Source of the DNA: Deltaproteobacteria bacterium
Lineage (GTDB): Bacteria > Desulfobacterota > Dissulfuribacteria > Dissulfuribacterales > QOAL01
DNA length: 5,423 nt
Assembly: GCA_015486425.1 (NCBI GenBank)
Contig: WFRQ01000399.1
Coordinates: forward strand, 1 to 5,423
Direction of reading: 5' to 3'
Below, in pieces: positions 1-5,336 of this stretch. How positions within the stretch are numbered: position 1 is the first letter of the stretch; every line of letters begins with the position of its first letter. Below the pieces are notes generated by a model. That model was not told where the DNA came from and did no database searches. It was given only the letters and a program-made list of their open reading frames with translations. Both the position numbers and the translations under genes were made by a program.

Positions 1-1022
1 CAGTGGCCCGGGAGTACAGGGTGCCTGCTGTATTTAACTGCGAACAGGCCCTTTCTGTCCTCAAGGAGGGAGAGGAGATTACCATTGACGCTGAGGAGCC
101 TGTCATATTCCGGGGTATTGTCAAGGAGCTCCAGTATTACAGCCTGGCAGAAGAGTCTATTGAGGAAACCTATGAATACAGACTCCTGCGCAGAGTGCTG
201 AAAAAGATAGAGCCACTTAATCTCACGGATCCCACAGAGAAGAATTTCAGCCCGGATGCGTGCCAGACACTGCATGACATAGTGCGTTTTGTGCATGAAA
301 AAGCCGTGCAGGCCATAATTGACAACAGCTATTACCACCCACGGGACTCCAATACGGCGTCTGGCAAACTCAAGATGGGGGTGCCAATTGACTTTGTGGT
401 AATTGATATCGGGGGAGGCGTTGATCTTCCGGAAGGCACAGGCGGGAGAAAGACAGTTATTCAGCCGGAACAGGTTACCTCAGTGCCTATGAAGGCCATT
501 ATGCGCGGGATAATGCATCCTGGGGCATGGAGCAATGAGCCCATGGCCGTTGACATGGGGAGTTTCATGTCCAGCCTGACCAGAACTTTTTCAGCCGAAC
601 TCATTTCTCCTGAGCAACTTGGCCAGAATCTTGCGGTAGTATCACACGAGTACGCTAATATAAGTCTGCGGCTCGGCTATCATTTTATAATGATCGATAC
701 GTACGTAACAGAGAACATGAATGATAACTACGCCTATTTCAGATTTTTCGGCGGAGTTACTGACCTGGACCGCAGGGCAAGGCGGGCCAGATTTATAGGA
801 GCGGTACTGTCCCATTATGATTTCCGCATAGACCTGCATGGTGACCTGGTGGTGGCGCGTTTGAAGAAACTGGACGAACGGGCAATGCTGAAGCGTCTCT
901 ACCTCCTGGGTCTGCTCATCGGTGTTACGCGGCAACTTGATGTGAGGATGGTCAATGAACAACGGATAACGGAGTACACTGAAAAGATCGAACAGCTAAT
1001 GGAGGAAGGTAATGGACACTAA
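1..1022 (+). CDS. PEP/pyruvate dikinase-like protein, C-terminal part (5' end outside the window)
   Basis: Partial gene; the frame is open to the window edge with its first whole codon at position 3. The visible GTG is almost certainly an internal valine. Residues 2-40 (ARE-Y-x-VPAV, then LKEGEEITIDAEEPVIFRG) match the end of the mobile phosphohistidine domain of PEP-utilising enzymes, where VARE follows the catalytic His within a few residues, so that His should lie just upstream. This family moves phosphate between ATP, PEP and pyruvate in the cytoplasm. The next 300 residues are not the usual PEP-binding TIM barrel, and I see none of its hallmark motifs. They carry distinctive stretches instead: TLHDIVRFVHEKAV (89-102), SHEYANISLRLGYHF (214-228) and FFGGVTDLDRRARRARF (248-264). 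The last 11 bases overlap the receiver gene, implying coupled translation. The assignment to the PEP/pyruvate-binding superfamily is fairly sure; the actual reaction is unknown. Confidence 0.8.
   Translation, partial: VAREYRVPAVFNCEQALSVLKEGEEITIDAEEPVIFRGIVKELQYYSLAEESIEETYEYRLLRRVLKKIEPLNLTDPTEKNFSPDACQTLHDIVRFVHEKAVQAIIDNSYYHPRDSNTASGKLKMGVPIDFVVIDIGGGVDLPEGTGGRKTVIQPEQVTSVPMKAIMRGIMHPGAWSNEPMAVDMGSFMSSLTRTFSAELISPEQLGQNLAVVSHEYANISLRLGYHFIMIDTYVTENMNDNYAYFRFFGGVTDLDRRARRARFIGAVLSHYDFRIDLHGDLVVARLKKLDERAMLKRLYLLGLLIGVTRQLDVRMVNEQRITEYTEKIEQLMEEGNGH
1001..1005 (+). promoter_or_regulatory. Ribosome-binding site of the receiver gene, inside the upstream gene
   Basis: GGAGG lies six bases before ATG 1012 and within the last codons of the PEP-synthase-like gene. 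It sets the receiver start and the 11-base overlap between the two frames, an arrangement typical of translational coupling. Confidence 0.8.
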
Positions 1023-1401
1023 TAAACAACTTGACATTCTTATACTGGACGATGAGCCAATAGTCAGCAAACGACTCAAGCCCTCTCTTGAAAAAAAGGG
1101 ATACCAGGTTGAGACATTTACAGACAGCATGACGGCGCTTAAGCGTGTCAGGGACAAGCGCTTTGATATCGTCATTACAGACCTCAAGATGGAAGGCGTG
1201 GACGGCATGGAATTCCTGACTGAGGTAAAAAAACTGTGGCCCGAAACCGAGGTTATAGTAATCACCGGTTTTGCCACAATGGATACAGCCAAGGAATCCT
1301 TTCAGAAGGGTATCTTTGACTTCCTTGCAAAGCCGTTCAAACTCAGTGAGATCAATGAGGTAATTGAACGCGCCAAGGAGAAGATAAGCAAGAACAGTTA
1401 A
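1012..1401 (+). CDS. Single-domain response regulator (CheY-like receiver)
   Basis: The 129-residue product is one receiver domain with no DNA-binding or enzymatic output domain. The expected active site is complete: acidic pair D13-D14 after the first beta strand, phosphoacceptor D57 in VITDLKM, T85 in VIVITGF, and K107 in the LAKPF motif. The form 'DLKMEGVDGMEF' is typical of receivers that usually precede sigma-54 activators, but here the protein stops shortly after helix 5. The ATG at 1012 has a strong GGAGG six bases upstream (1001-1005), inside the end of the PEP-synthase-like gene, and the two frames overlap by 11 bases. It probably takes phosphate from a histidine kinase encoded elsewhere and acts by protein-protein contact. 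A link to the neighbouring phosphotransfer enzyme is inference. Domain identity is certain; partner and output are unknown. Confidence 0.95.
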   Translation: MDTNKQLDILILDDEPIVSKRLKPSLEKKGYQVETFTDSMTALKRVRDKRFDIVITDLKMEGVDGMEFLTEVKKLWPETEVIVITGFATMDTAKESFQKGIFDFLAKPFKLSEINEVIERAKEKISKNS

Positions 1402-1430
1402 GTCGCCACTGTACAACCCAATGAACCAAC

Positions 1431-1436
1431 GAGGTG
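1431..1436 (+). promoter_or_regulatory. Ribosome-binding site that decides the start of the first stress-protein gene
   Basis: GAGGTG at 1431-1436 is followed by a six-base spacer and ATG at 1443. The in-frame GTG at 1434 is itself part of this site and has no room for a Shine-Dalgarno sequence, so ATG 1443 is preferred. The protein then begins MTKTLLYL, directly into the first beta strand of the fold. Confidence 0.75.
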
Positions 1437-1442
1437 AACAAG

Positions 1443-2234
1443 ATGACTAAAACCCTTTTATATCTGAATGAGGACCTGGCATCAAGTATAGCTCTGAGAT
1501 ACGCAGATTATCTCTGTTCGATTTCAGATGTGAAACTCTATATTATACATGTTGAAGAACCGGATACCCGTCAGCAGGCAGGCACTGGATGGGTGAGGCG
1601 CACCTGGGAGACAGGGATTCAGGAAACCGGTACCCAGATGGTAAAACGAATAATCAAGACAGAGAACGTCAAGTGCAGATTTGCCGGCCCTCCCAAGGTG
1701 CTTGTGGGGGACAGGGAGCTTGAGATACTCAGGGAACTCCGAATCGGCGGGTATGATCTCTATATTGAGGGGCATATGGACGTTTCTGCCCCTGATGCCT
1801 TTTACAGGATTGTATCCTCACGCCTCTATAAACAGTCGAGCTGCCCAATACTTATGGTAAAAAATCTGACTGTTTCCAAAACTGCTGCCATTCTTCTGGC
1901 AGAGGCGATAGATTACAGGAAGGTGATGGACAGGTATCTTAAGCTGACCCGTGGCACAAAGCTGAATACAGAACTGATATTCTTCAAGTACCGTGATCAG
2001 TCAGAGATATCCTTCATGGATCTTTCCGAGGGCGGAGCTACTCTGAGTGAGAGCGAGGAGTTTCTCAAGGCCTCAGGCATGCCAGTCAAAAAAAGCACGG
2101 TAATTTGCGGTACTCCTGAACATACAGGTGATTTTTTGCGAAATTACGCTTTCATAGCCTCAAACCTGCCTGTCAGGAAATCACTGAAAATGGAGGTCCT
2201 GGCCAACACTCCTGCATCTGTGTTACTCTGCTGA
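1443..2234 (+). CDS. Universal stress protein-like, tandem degenerate domains
   Basis: The 263-residue protein looks like two universal-stress (USP) folds in a row. Domain 1 (about 1-140) starts with the strand MTKTLLYLN, has KLYIIHVEEP at 31-40 in the place of the family's second strand, VLVGDRELEIL at 86-96, and closes with SSCPILMVK (132-140), which matches the typical APCPVLVV end. Domain 2 (about 146-263) is more diverged and ends with TPASVLLC. The ATP-binding pattern G-x2-G-x9-G-S/T is not visible in either half: the corresponding loop of domain 1 reads IEGHMDVSAPDAFY. It may therefore bind no nucleotide and act as a scaffold or sensor. No membrane segment or signal peptide is seen, so it should be cytoplasmic. 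It lies 41 bases after the receiver gene with no terminator between, so co-transcription is likely. Fold assignment is good; function is unknown. Confidence 0.75.
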   Translation: MTKTLLYLNEDLASSIALRYADYLCSISDVKLYIIHVEEPDTRQQAGTGWVRRTWETGIQETGTQMVKRIIKTENVKCRFAGPPKVLVGDRELEILRELRIGGYDLYIEGHMDVSAPDAFYRIVSSRLYKQSSCPILMVKNLTVSKTAAILLAEAIDYRKVMDRYLKLTRGTKLNTELIFFKYRDQSEISFMDLSEGGATLSESEEFLKASGMPVKKSTVICGTPEHTGDFLRNYAFIASNLPVRKSLKMEVLANTPASVLLC

Positions 2235-2239
2235 GTGCA

Positions 2240-2259
2240 GACGGGTTTTCAGGCCCGTC
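2240..2259 (+). other. Short hairpin just after the first stress-protein gene
   Basis: GACGGG (2240-2245) and CCCGTC (2254-2259) form a 6-bp stem with an 8-base loop, five bases after the stop codon. No run of T follows, so it is not an intrinsic terminator. It could protect the 3' end of a processed transcript or be chance. Confidence 0.35.
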
Positions 2260-2292
2260 CATGGTATCAGCAAATTGAAATGCGGTGTAACG

Positions 2293-2332
2293 GGGTATGC
2301 GGGGTTGAAATCTGTTCCTACTCCGCATACCC
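2293..2332 (+). promoter_or_regulatory. Strong hairpin in the leader of the second stress-protein gene
   Basis: GGGTATGCGG (2293-2302) is the exact reverse complement of CCGCATACCC (2323-2332). The stem extends inward by a G-U and a G-C pair, leaving a 16-base loop. It ends eight bases before the GGAGG site (2341-2345) of the gene at 2351. There is no T-run, so it is not a classical terminator. Possible roles are partial attenuation, mRNA processing or stabilisation between the two stress-protein genes, or a protein-binding operator. The structure is seen directly; the role is inference. Confidence 0.6.
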
Positions 2333-2350
2333 GGATGAAAGGAGGAAATA

Positions 2351-3196
2351 ATGAGGATCATAGCAGCAGTTGATGCGAAATCATACAGTGAAGAGATTAT
2401 AGATGAAGTGGCGAAGCTGGCAGCCAATACATGGGCTGACCTTACGCTTCTCGGCATTCAGTCAGGTAACAAGCAGCCTGATGAAAAACTCGTCCAGGCA
2501 ATGCTAAAGTTCAAGGACAAGATTCTTGCATCAATGGATGAACCTTCTCCCTATGCCCCTGTCTCCATCTCTGATCTAAAGGAAACAGCGGCAGGCAGGT
2601 GGCAGGTGGCATCGAGAGGCAAGAAAGAGTTTGTGATAACAATAAGGGGAGGAGATGCCAGAAAGGAAATACTGGCCGAAGCAGAGGAACGTGGAGCGAA
2701 TCTTATCATGCTTGGCTGCACAAGGGGGATTGACTGTATCTGGGAAGGAGAGCCAAATTTGCCTCAGAAAGTGGCACGGGACGCTTCCTGTTCCGTGCTG
2801 GTCATAAAATCTTCAAGGACGCCTTCGCAGATCATCTCCTTCCTGGATCAGACCAGCGTCAGTCAGGCCTCCCTGGAGATGGTGAACCAGATGGTGACTG
2901 TGAACAACGCCGGGCTCAAGATCGTCGGTCTCAAGACACCAAAGGGTGTAATGGGCAAGGGTGATGTTGAGAAGAAGATGGTTGAGATTCTCAAATACTA
3001 CAATGAAAAGAATATTAGCGCCTGGGTCATGCTGGTGGATAGCGACAAACTTGAGGAATATGTGGCTCAGTCAACCAAAGAGGGCATGGTGGCCCTCTGG
3101 ATGGGCAAGGAGTCACTGCTCAGCAAGATATTCTCAAGGAGTCTCATTGAAAAACTCATAAGCAATACCCAGTCATCAGTGCTTATTCTCAGGTAG
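2351..3196 (+). CDS. Universal stress protein, two tandem USP domains
   Basis: The 281-residue cytoplasmic protein has two USP-type folds. Domain 1 (about 1-153) begins MRIIAAVDAK and has a serine where many members start helix 1; it carries IRGGDARKEILAEAEERGANLIMLGCTRG (98-126, split here by description), corresponding to the family's 'G-D-x-x-x-x-I...D-L-I-V-M-G-x-x-G' block, and ends SCSVLVIK (146-153). Domain 2 (about 160-281) has VALWMGKESLLSKIFSRS (247-264) and ends SSVLILR, both matching the usual last helix and strand. The ATP-binding glycine pattern is only partly kept (GCTRG in domain 1, WMGKES in domain 2), so nucleotide binding is uncertain. ATG 2351 follows GGAGG with a five-base spacer. 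It is the last gene before the terminator at 3252. Its pairing with a second, more diverged double-USP protein suggests they form a hetero-oligomer, which is inference. Confidence 0.85.
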   Translation: MRIIAAVDAKSYSEEIIDEVAKLAANTWADLTLLGIQSGNKQPDEKLVQAMLKFKDKILASMDEPSPYAPVSISDLKETAAGRWQVASRGKKEFVITIRGGDARKEILAEAEERGANLIMLGCTRGIDCIWEGEPNLPQKVARDASCSVLVIKSSRTPSQIISFLDQTSVSQASLEMVNQMVTVNNAGLKIVGLKTPKGVMGKGDVEKKMVEILKYYNEKNISAWVMLVDSDKLEEYVAQSTKEGMVALWMGKESLLSKIFSRSLIEKLISNTQSSVLILR

Positions 3197-3251
3197 CGTC
3201 CAGTTCCCTGAACAGCAGCAGCGCGCAGTGCTATTGCGGCAACCCTCCGGC

Positions 3252-3294
3252 AGGAACCCTGCCTTGAAAGGCATAAGGGGGTTCCTTTCGTTTT
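3252..3294 (+). terminator. Rho-independent terminator after the second stress-protein gene
   Basis: AGGAACCC-type outer stem: GGAACCC (3253-3259) pairs with GGGTTCC (3279-3285). An inner stem TGCCT (3260-3264)/AGGCA (3269-3273) has a TGAA loop, and a five-base bulge lies at 3274-3278. TTTCGTTTT follows at 3286-3294. It begins about 55 bases after the stop codon and ends the first transcription block. Confidence 0.75.
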
Positions 3295-3299
3295 CCCCC

Positions 3300-3334
3300 G
3301 TACAGAGGCAGGTGGAATTAACCTGCCTCTGTAC
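3300..3334. repeat. Perfect 14-bp inverted repeat with 7-base loop
   Basis: GTACAGAGGCAGGT (3300-3313) and ACCTGCCTCTGTAC (3321-3334) are exact reverse complements around the loop GGAATTA. The repeat sits directly after the T-rich tail and C-run of the terminator. No T-run follows it on the + strand, so it may be a second barrier that blocks 3' exonucleases, a binding site, or a footprint of a mobile repeat. Confidence 0.8.
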
Positions 3335-3403
3335 ATTATGACCTGAAACCTGCATGCCGAATATCGTAATAGCAGTGGGTTTTGAGCCAACTTTCATTTG
3401 CTG

Positions 3404-3452
3404 GTTCCCAGATTCCAGTTTGGGAACTGTAAACTGGAATCTCCAGCTTCCC
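3404..3452 (+). repeat. Dispersed palindromic repeat, copy A (GTTCCCA...TGGGAAC type)
   Basis: GTTCCCA (3404-3410) pairs with TGGGAAC (3421-3427). The copy aligns without gaps to copy B at 5338-5386, 38 of 49 bases identical, including the shared CTCCAGCTTCC end. Unlike copy B it has a competing fold: GATTCCAGTTT (3411-3421) is the exact reverse complement of AAACTGGAATC (3431-3441). The 8-base word TTTGAGCC occurs on each side (3381-3388 and 3459-3466) and might be a target duplication. The design recalls REP-like palindromes that are moved by IS200-type REP-associated transposases, but no such gene is in the window. Confidence 0.7.
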
Positions 3453-3494
3453 TTGTGCTTTGAGCCGAAAACAGACCATTCCTTCCCTTAGGTA

Positions 3495-3665
3495 CTGTCC
3501 AAAAATAACTTGCCGATTTCGCATCTCATCTTCAGGCCATCCTGAGCTGAACTTCAATCACAAAATCCTCAACGTAGCCCGGCTACGCCTGTGGTTTTGC
3601 CGGGTCAGTTCAATTCAGCCTGACCCAAATCTGAGCGCGCCATCATCCAACTTATTTTTGGACAG
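3495..3665. mobile_element. MITE-like 171-bp element with 18-bp terminal inverted repeats
   Basis: CTGTCCAAAAATAACTTG (3495-3512) and CAACTTATTTTTGGACAG (3648-3665) are inverted repeats matching at 17 of 18 positions. Their common centre, 3580, is also the centre of the internal palindrome CGTAGCC-C-GGCTACG (3573-3587). More internal blocks pair in exact register: CAAAA (3561-3565) with TTTTG (3595-3599), TGAACT (3548-3553) with AGTTCA (3607-3612), and CTGA (3542-3545) with TCAG (3615-3618). The whole element can therefore fold as one long imperfect hairpin. CCCTTA occurs just outside both ends (3485-3490 and 3667-3672), a possible but off-centre target duplication. No transposase is encoded, so any movement would need one acting in trans. 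Family unknown to me. Confidence 0.75.
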
Positions 3666-3813
3666 CCCCTTAACAGATACATCCCTTTCAGAAAAAATAG
3701 AAAATAATAAAGATTTGCTCATCTCAGGGTTTCCCATCCTTGAGTAATCTGGTATGTTGTAGAAGTTGATAAAAAGGCGGGGAGTGCAGGTGCCTTTCGT
3801 GTTGAGTTCTATC

Positions 3814-3829
3814 TGGCATAATAGAGGCA
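3814..3829 (+). promoter_or_regulatory. Possible sigma-54-type promoter of the NrfD-type gene
   Basis: TGGCAT-AATAG-AGGCA keeps the key GG (3815-3816) and GC (3827-3828) pairs at the 12-base spacing of sigma-54 -24/-12 sites, but it departs from consensus at three positions (TGGCAC-N5-TTGCA). Transcription from it would give a leader of roughly 160 bases. I found no better sigma-70 pair in the region; CATAAT at 3817-3822 overlaps the site but has no good -35 at 17 bases. Confidence 0.3.
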
Positions 3830-3910
3830 GAACAGAATAAATATGACGTGTCATGCGCATGTCTCCATGGTTATTTGTCAGGTATTGCCGAATTAATACA
3901 GTTTTGGGGA

Positions 3911-3998
3911 GAGGGAGGTATTACCTCCTTTGATTATTGTTGCGGCGAACCCCCGGAATTCCTTTCCGGAGTTAAAAACAATTATTTCTGTAAGGAGG
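3911..3998 (+). promoter_or_regulatory. Leader with possible alternative pairing that hides or frees the ribosome site
   Basis: GGAGGTA (3914-3920) can pair with TACCTCC (3922-3928), in practice as a GGAGG/CCTCC stem with loop TATTA. The segment CCTCCTT (3924-3930) is also the exact complement of the Shine-Dalgarno AAGGAGG (3992-3998) of the NrfD-type gene. The two pairings exclude each other. A further 6-bp hairpin, CCGGAA (3953-3958)/TTCCGG (3964-3969), lies between them and would bring the distant segments together. It matches no riboswitch class I know. The pairings are seen; switching is inference, and any CCTCC will pair with a GGAGG, so chance cannot be excluded. Confidence 0.4.
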
Positions 3999-4004
3999 AA
4001 GTAG

Positions 4005-5195
4005 ATGATGAATTTAGGTTTTTCCTTAACGGCGACCAGCGATCCTGAAGCGGCCAAGCCGGGTGTAAATCTGGCAACGGCTTTCTTCGGATTGTTTCTC
4101 GGAGTGGGAGTTCTGGTAGGCTGCTATGCATTCATTGCAGGCCATGAACACGTTTACAACAACACCAGGGACATCCCCTGGGGTATCCTGATTTCCACTT
4201 ATGCCTTCCTTGCCATGACCTCTACCGGGCTCTGTGTTCTGGCAGCGGTCAGCCATCTTTATGGCGGCAACAAGCTGGCCCCTACCGCAAACCGTCTGGT
4301 ATGGGGTTCTCTCATCACCATCATGGGCGCTTTTACCTGCATCGGCTTTGAACTTGAAGGCCCCCACAGGATGCTTCTTTACAACATTATTTCGCCCAAT
4401 ATCACTTCCAATATCTGGTGGATGGGTACACTCTACGGTCTGGCTGTAGGTATTATGATCGTGGAGTTCTGGCTTATACTCACCAGGCAGTACAAGACTG
4501 CGGCTCTTGTAGGTATCGCCGGTGCACTGGCTGAAATAGCAGCCAATACATGTCTCGGTGGCGTTTTTGCCACCCTTCCCTCCAGACCCTTCTGGTATGG
4601 CGGTATAGTTCCCATGCTGTTTATCTCCAGCGCCATAATGCAGGGAGCGGCGGCAGCAATAATTTTTAATTATTTCGCTACAAAAATACGCGGCAAAGAG
4701 CTTGATGAAACCATGAACGGGGCCATTCAGGCTGCTGGCAAGGTAATGTTTTTCATGCTGGTAATGATTGTAGTAGCCACTTTCTGGAGACTGGTACCCT
4801 ACTATGTTGGTGGCACGGATAATGGTCGCCTGGCGGCAGATGCACTTCTAAGCGGCCCGCTTTCCACCAACTTCAAGTTCTTTGAGCTGTCTATTGGAAT
4901 GATTATTCCTCTTATTCTTATGATAATTACAAAACTCAAAAGCCCGCTTATGCTGGTTATTTCCGCAGCTCTCGTGCTGCTGGGCATGTTCTTTGCCCGT
5001 TATGACATGGTAGTGGCAGGGCAGATGGTACCTCACTACCTCGGGTGGGATAATCTTCCTAATTTCCTCTCCTACTCACCTTCAGTAGGCGAGATACTTG
5101 TAACCCTTGCCGGTTTCGGTCTCATTGGGGTAGGCTTCCTGCAGGGAGAGCGTTTCTTTGGCAAGTCCCTCTCAGACGCCGGGGACCATCATTAA
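4005..5195 (+). CDS. NrfD/PsrC-family membrane protein (quinone-interacting subunit), orphan gene
   Basis: The 396-residue protein has about ten hydrophobic segments (near 22-45, 58-82, 97-116, 137-159, 165-190, 196-224, 242-268, 292-309, 312-330, 361-380), the size of the longer HybB/DsrP-like members. Family signs include WGILISTYAFLAMTSTG (59-75), FELEGPHR (115-122) where relatives have DLGRPxR, ITSNIWWMG (133-141), LPSRPFWYGGIVPMLFISSA (191-210) where relatives have PARPLW...PVLFL, and VVAGQ with YSPSxxE near the end (336-363). Such subunits pass electrons between the quinone pool and a partner iron-sulfur protein, or move protons. No partner gene is adjacent: the gene has its own leader and terminators. 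Start ATG 4005 follows AAGGAGG with a six-base spacer; ATG 4008 is possible. It has no cleavable signal peptide. Family is sure; partner and direction of electron flow are unknown. Confidence 0.92.
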   Translation: MMNLGFSLTATSDPEAAKPGVNLATAFFGLFLGVGVLVGCYAFIAGHEHVYNNTRDIPWGILISTYAFLAMTSTGLCVLAAVSHLYGGNKLAPTANRLVWGSLITIMGAFTCIGFELEGPHRMLLYNIISPNITSNIWWMGTLYGLAVGIMIVEFWLILTRQYKTAALVGIAGALAEIAANTCLGGVFATLPSRPFWYGGIVPMLFISSAIMQGAAAAIIFNYFATKIRGKELDETMNGAIQAAGKVMFFMLVMIVVATFWRLVPYYVGGTDNGRLAADALLSGPLSTNFKFFELSIGMIIPLILMIITKLKSPLMLVISAALVLLGMFFARYDMVVAGQMVPHYLGWDNLPNFLSYSPSVGEILVTLAGFGLIGVGFLQGERFFGKSLSDAGDHH

Positions 5196-5213
5196 TCAGT
5201 ACTGAATTCTTTG

Positions 5214-5245
5214 CAGGCCTTTGTGCGGCCTGTGAGTTTGTTTTT
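5214..5245 (+). terminator. First, weaker terminator hairpin after the NrfD-type gene
   Basis: CAGGCC (5214-5219) and GGCCTG (5227-5232) form a 6-bp stem with a 7-base loop. A T-rich stretch follows after TGAG (5237-5245). Its left arm is part of TGCAGGCC, a word repeated in the second hairpin, so the two hairpins can compete. Confidence 0.5.
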
Positions 5246-5247
5246 GT

Positions 5248-5292
5248 GGCCTGCATACGGCATTCGCCGTCTGCAGGCCTTTTTTGTTTTTT
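5248..5292 (+). terminator. Strong rho-independent terminator of the NrfD-type gene
   Basis: GGCCTGCA (5248-5255) pairs with TGCAGGCC (5272-5279). After one mismatch the stem continues with ACGGC (5257-5261)/GCCGT (5266-5270) and an ATTC loop. The tail at 5280-5292 is twelve T with one G. It closes the single-gene unit about 50 bases after the stop codon. Confidence 0.92.
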
Positions 5293-5312
5293 AAACCGCC
5301 CGCTTCGCTCAA

Positions 5313-5330
5313 GACGCAAAGGACGCAAAG
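5313..5330. repeat. Tandem 9-bp repeat GACGCAAAG x2
   Basis: GACGCAAAG occurs twice with no gap (5313-5321 and 5322-5330), just seven bases before palindromic repeat copy B. I recall similar 'GACGCAAAG' runs as dispersed repeats in other bacterial genomes, but cannot verify it here. Confidence 0.7.
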
Positions 5331-5336
5331 ATTGCT

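Larger units (their letters stand above)
3197..4004. other. 800-base non-coding region, rich in inverted repeats
   Basis: No convincing gene lies here on either strand. The short open frames lack ribosome sites and cross the repeats described separately. In order it contains the terminator of the upstream block, a perfect 14-bp inverted repeat, palindromic repeat copy A, a MITE-like 171-bp element, and the upstream region and leader of the NrfD-type gene. From about 3673 to 3800 I see only AT-rich sequence and no clear signal. Confidence 0.75.

Noticed and set aside
3..5. GTG at the window edge as a true start codon of the first gene
   Set aside because: The residues after it fit the interior of a phosphohistidine domain (VARE...PAV), no ribosome site can be seen, and the frame is open to the edge.
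952..1416. 154-codon minus-strand open frame opposite the receiver gene
   Set aside because: It is the shadow of a certain receiver-domain gene, with no recognisable domain and no good ribosome site.
1434..1436. GTG start for the first stress-protein gene
   Set aside because: It overlaps the only Shine-Dalgarno sequence, which is well spaced for ATG 1443.
3404..3452. Palindromic copies A and B as CRISPR repeats
   Set aside because: There are only two copies, nearly 2 kb apart with a gene between, and no regular spacers.
3336..3557. Minus-strand open frames across copy A and the left end of the MITE-like element, as a transposase remnant
   Set aside because: The products show no transposase motif and the sequence is explained by inverted repeats.
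3670..3714. AT-rich stretch as a sigma-70 promoter (TTAACA or TTTCAG with downstream A/T hexamers)
   Set aside because: No -10 hexamer of useful quality lies at 16-18 bases from either candidate.
3460..3747. 95-codon plus-strand open frame in the non-coding region
   Set aside because: It runs straight through the MITE-like element, has no ribosome site, and its product has no recognisable features.
3848..4048. 66-codon open frame ahead of and overlapping the NrfD-type gene, as a leader peptide
   Set aside because: There is no Shine-Dalgarno sequence before it, and it overlaps the real gene in another frame.
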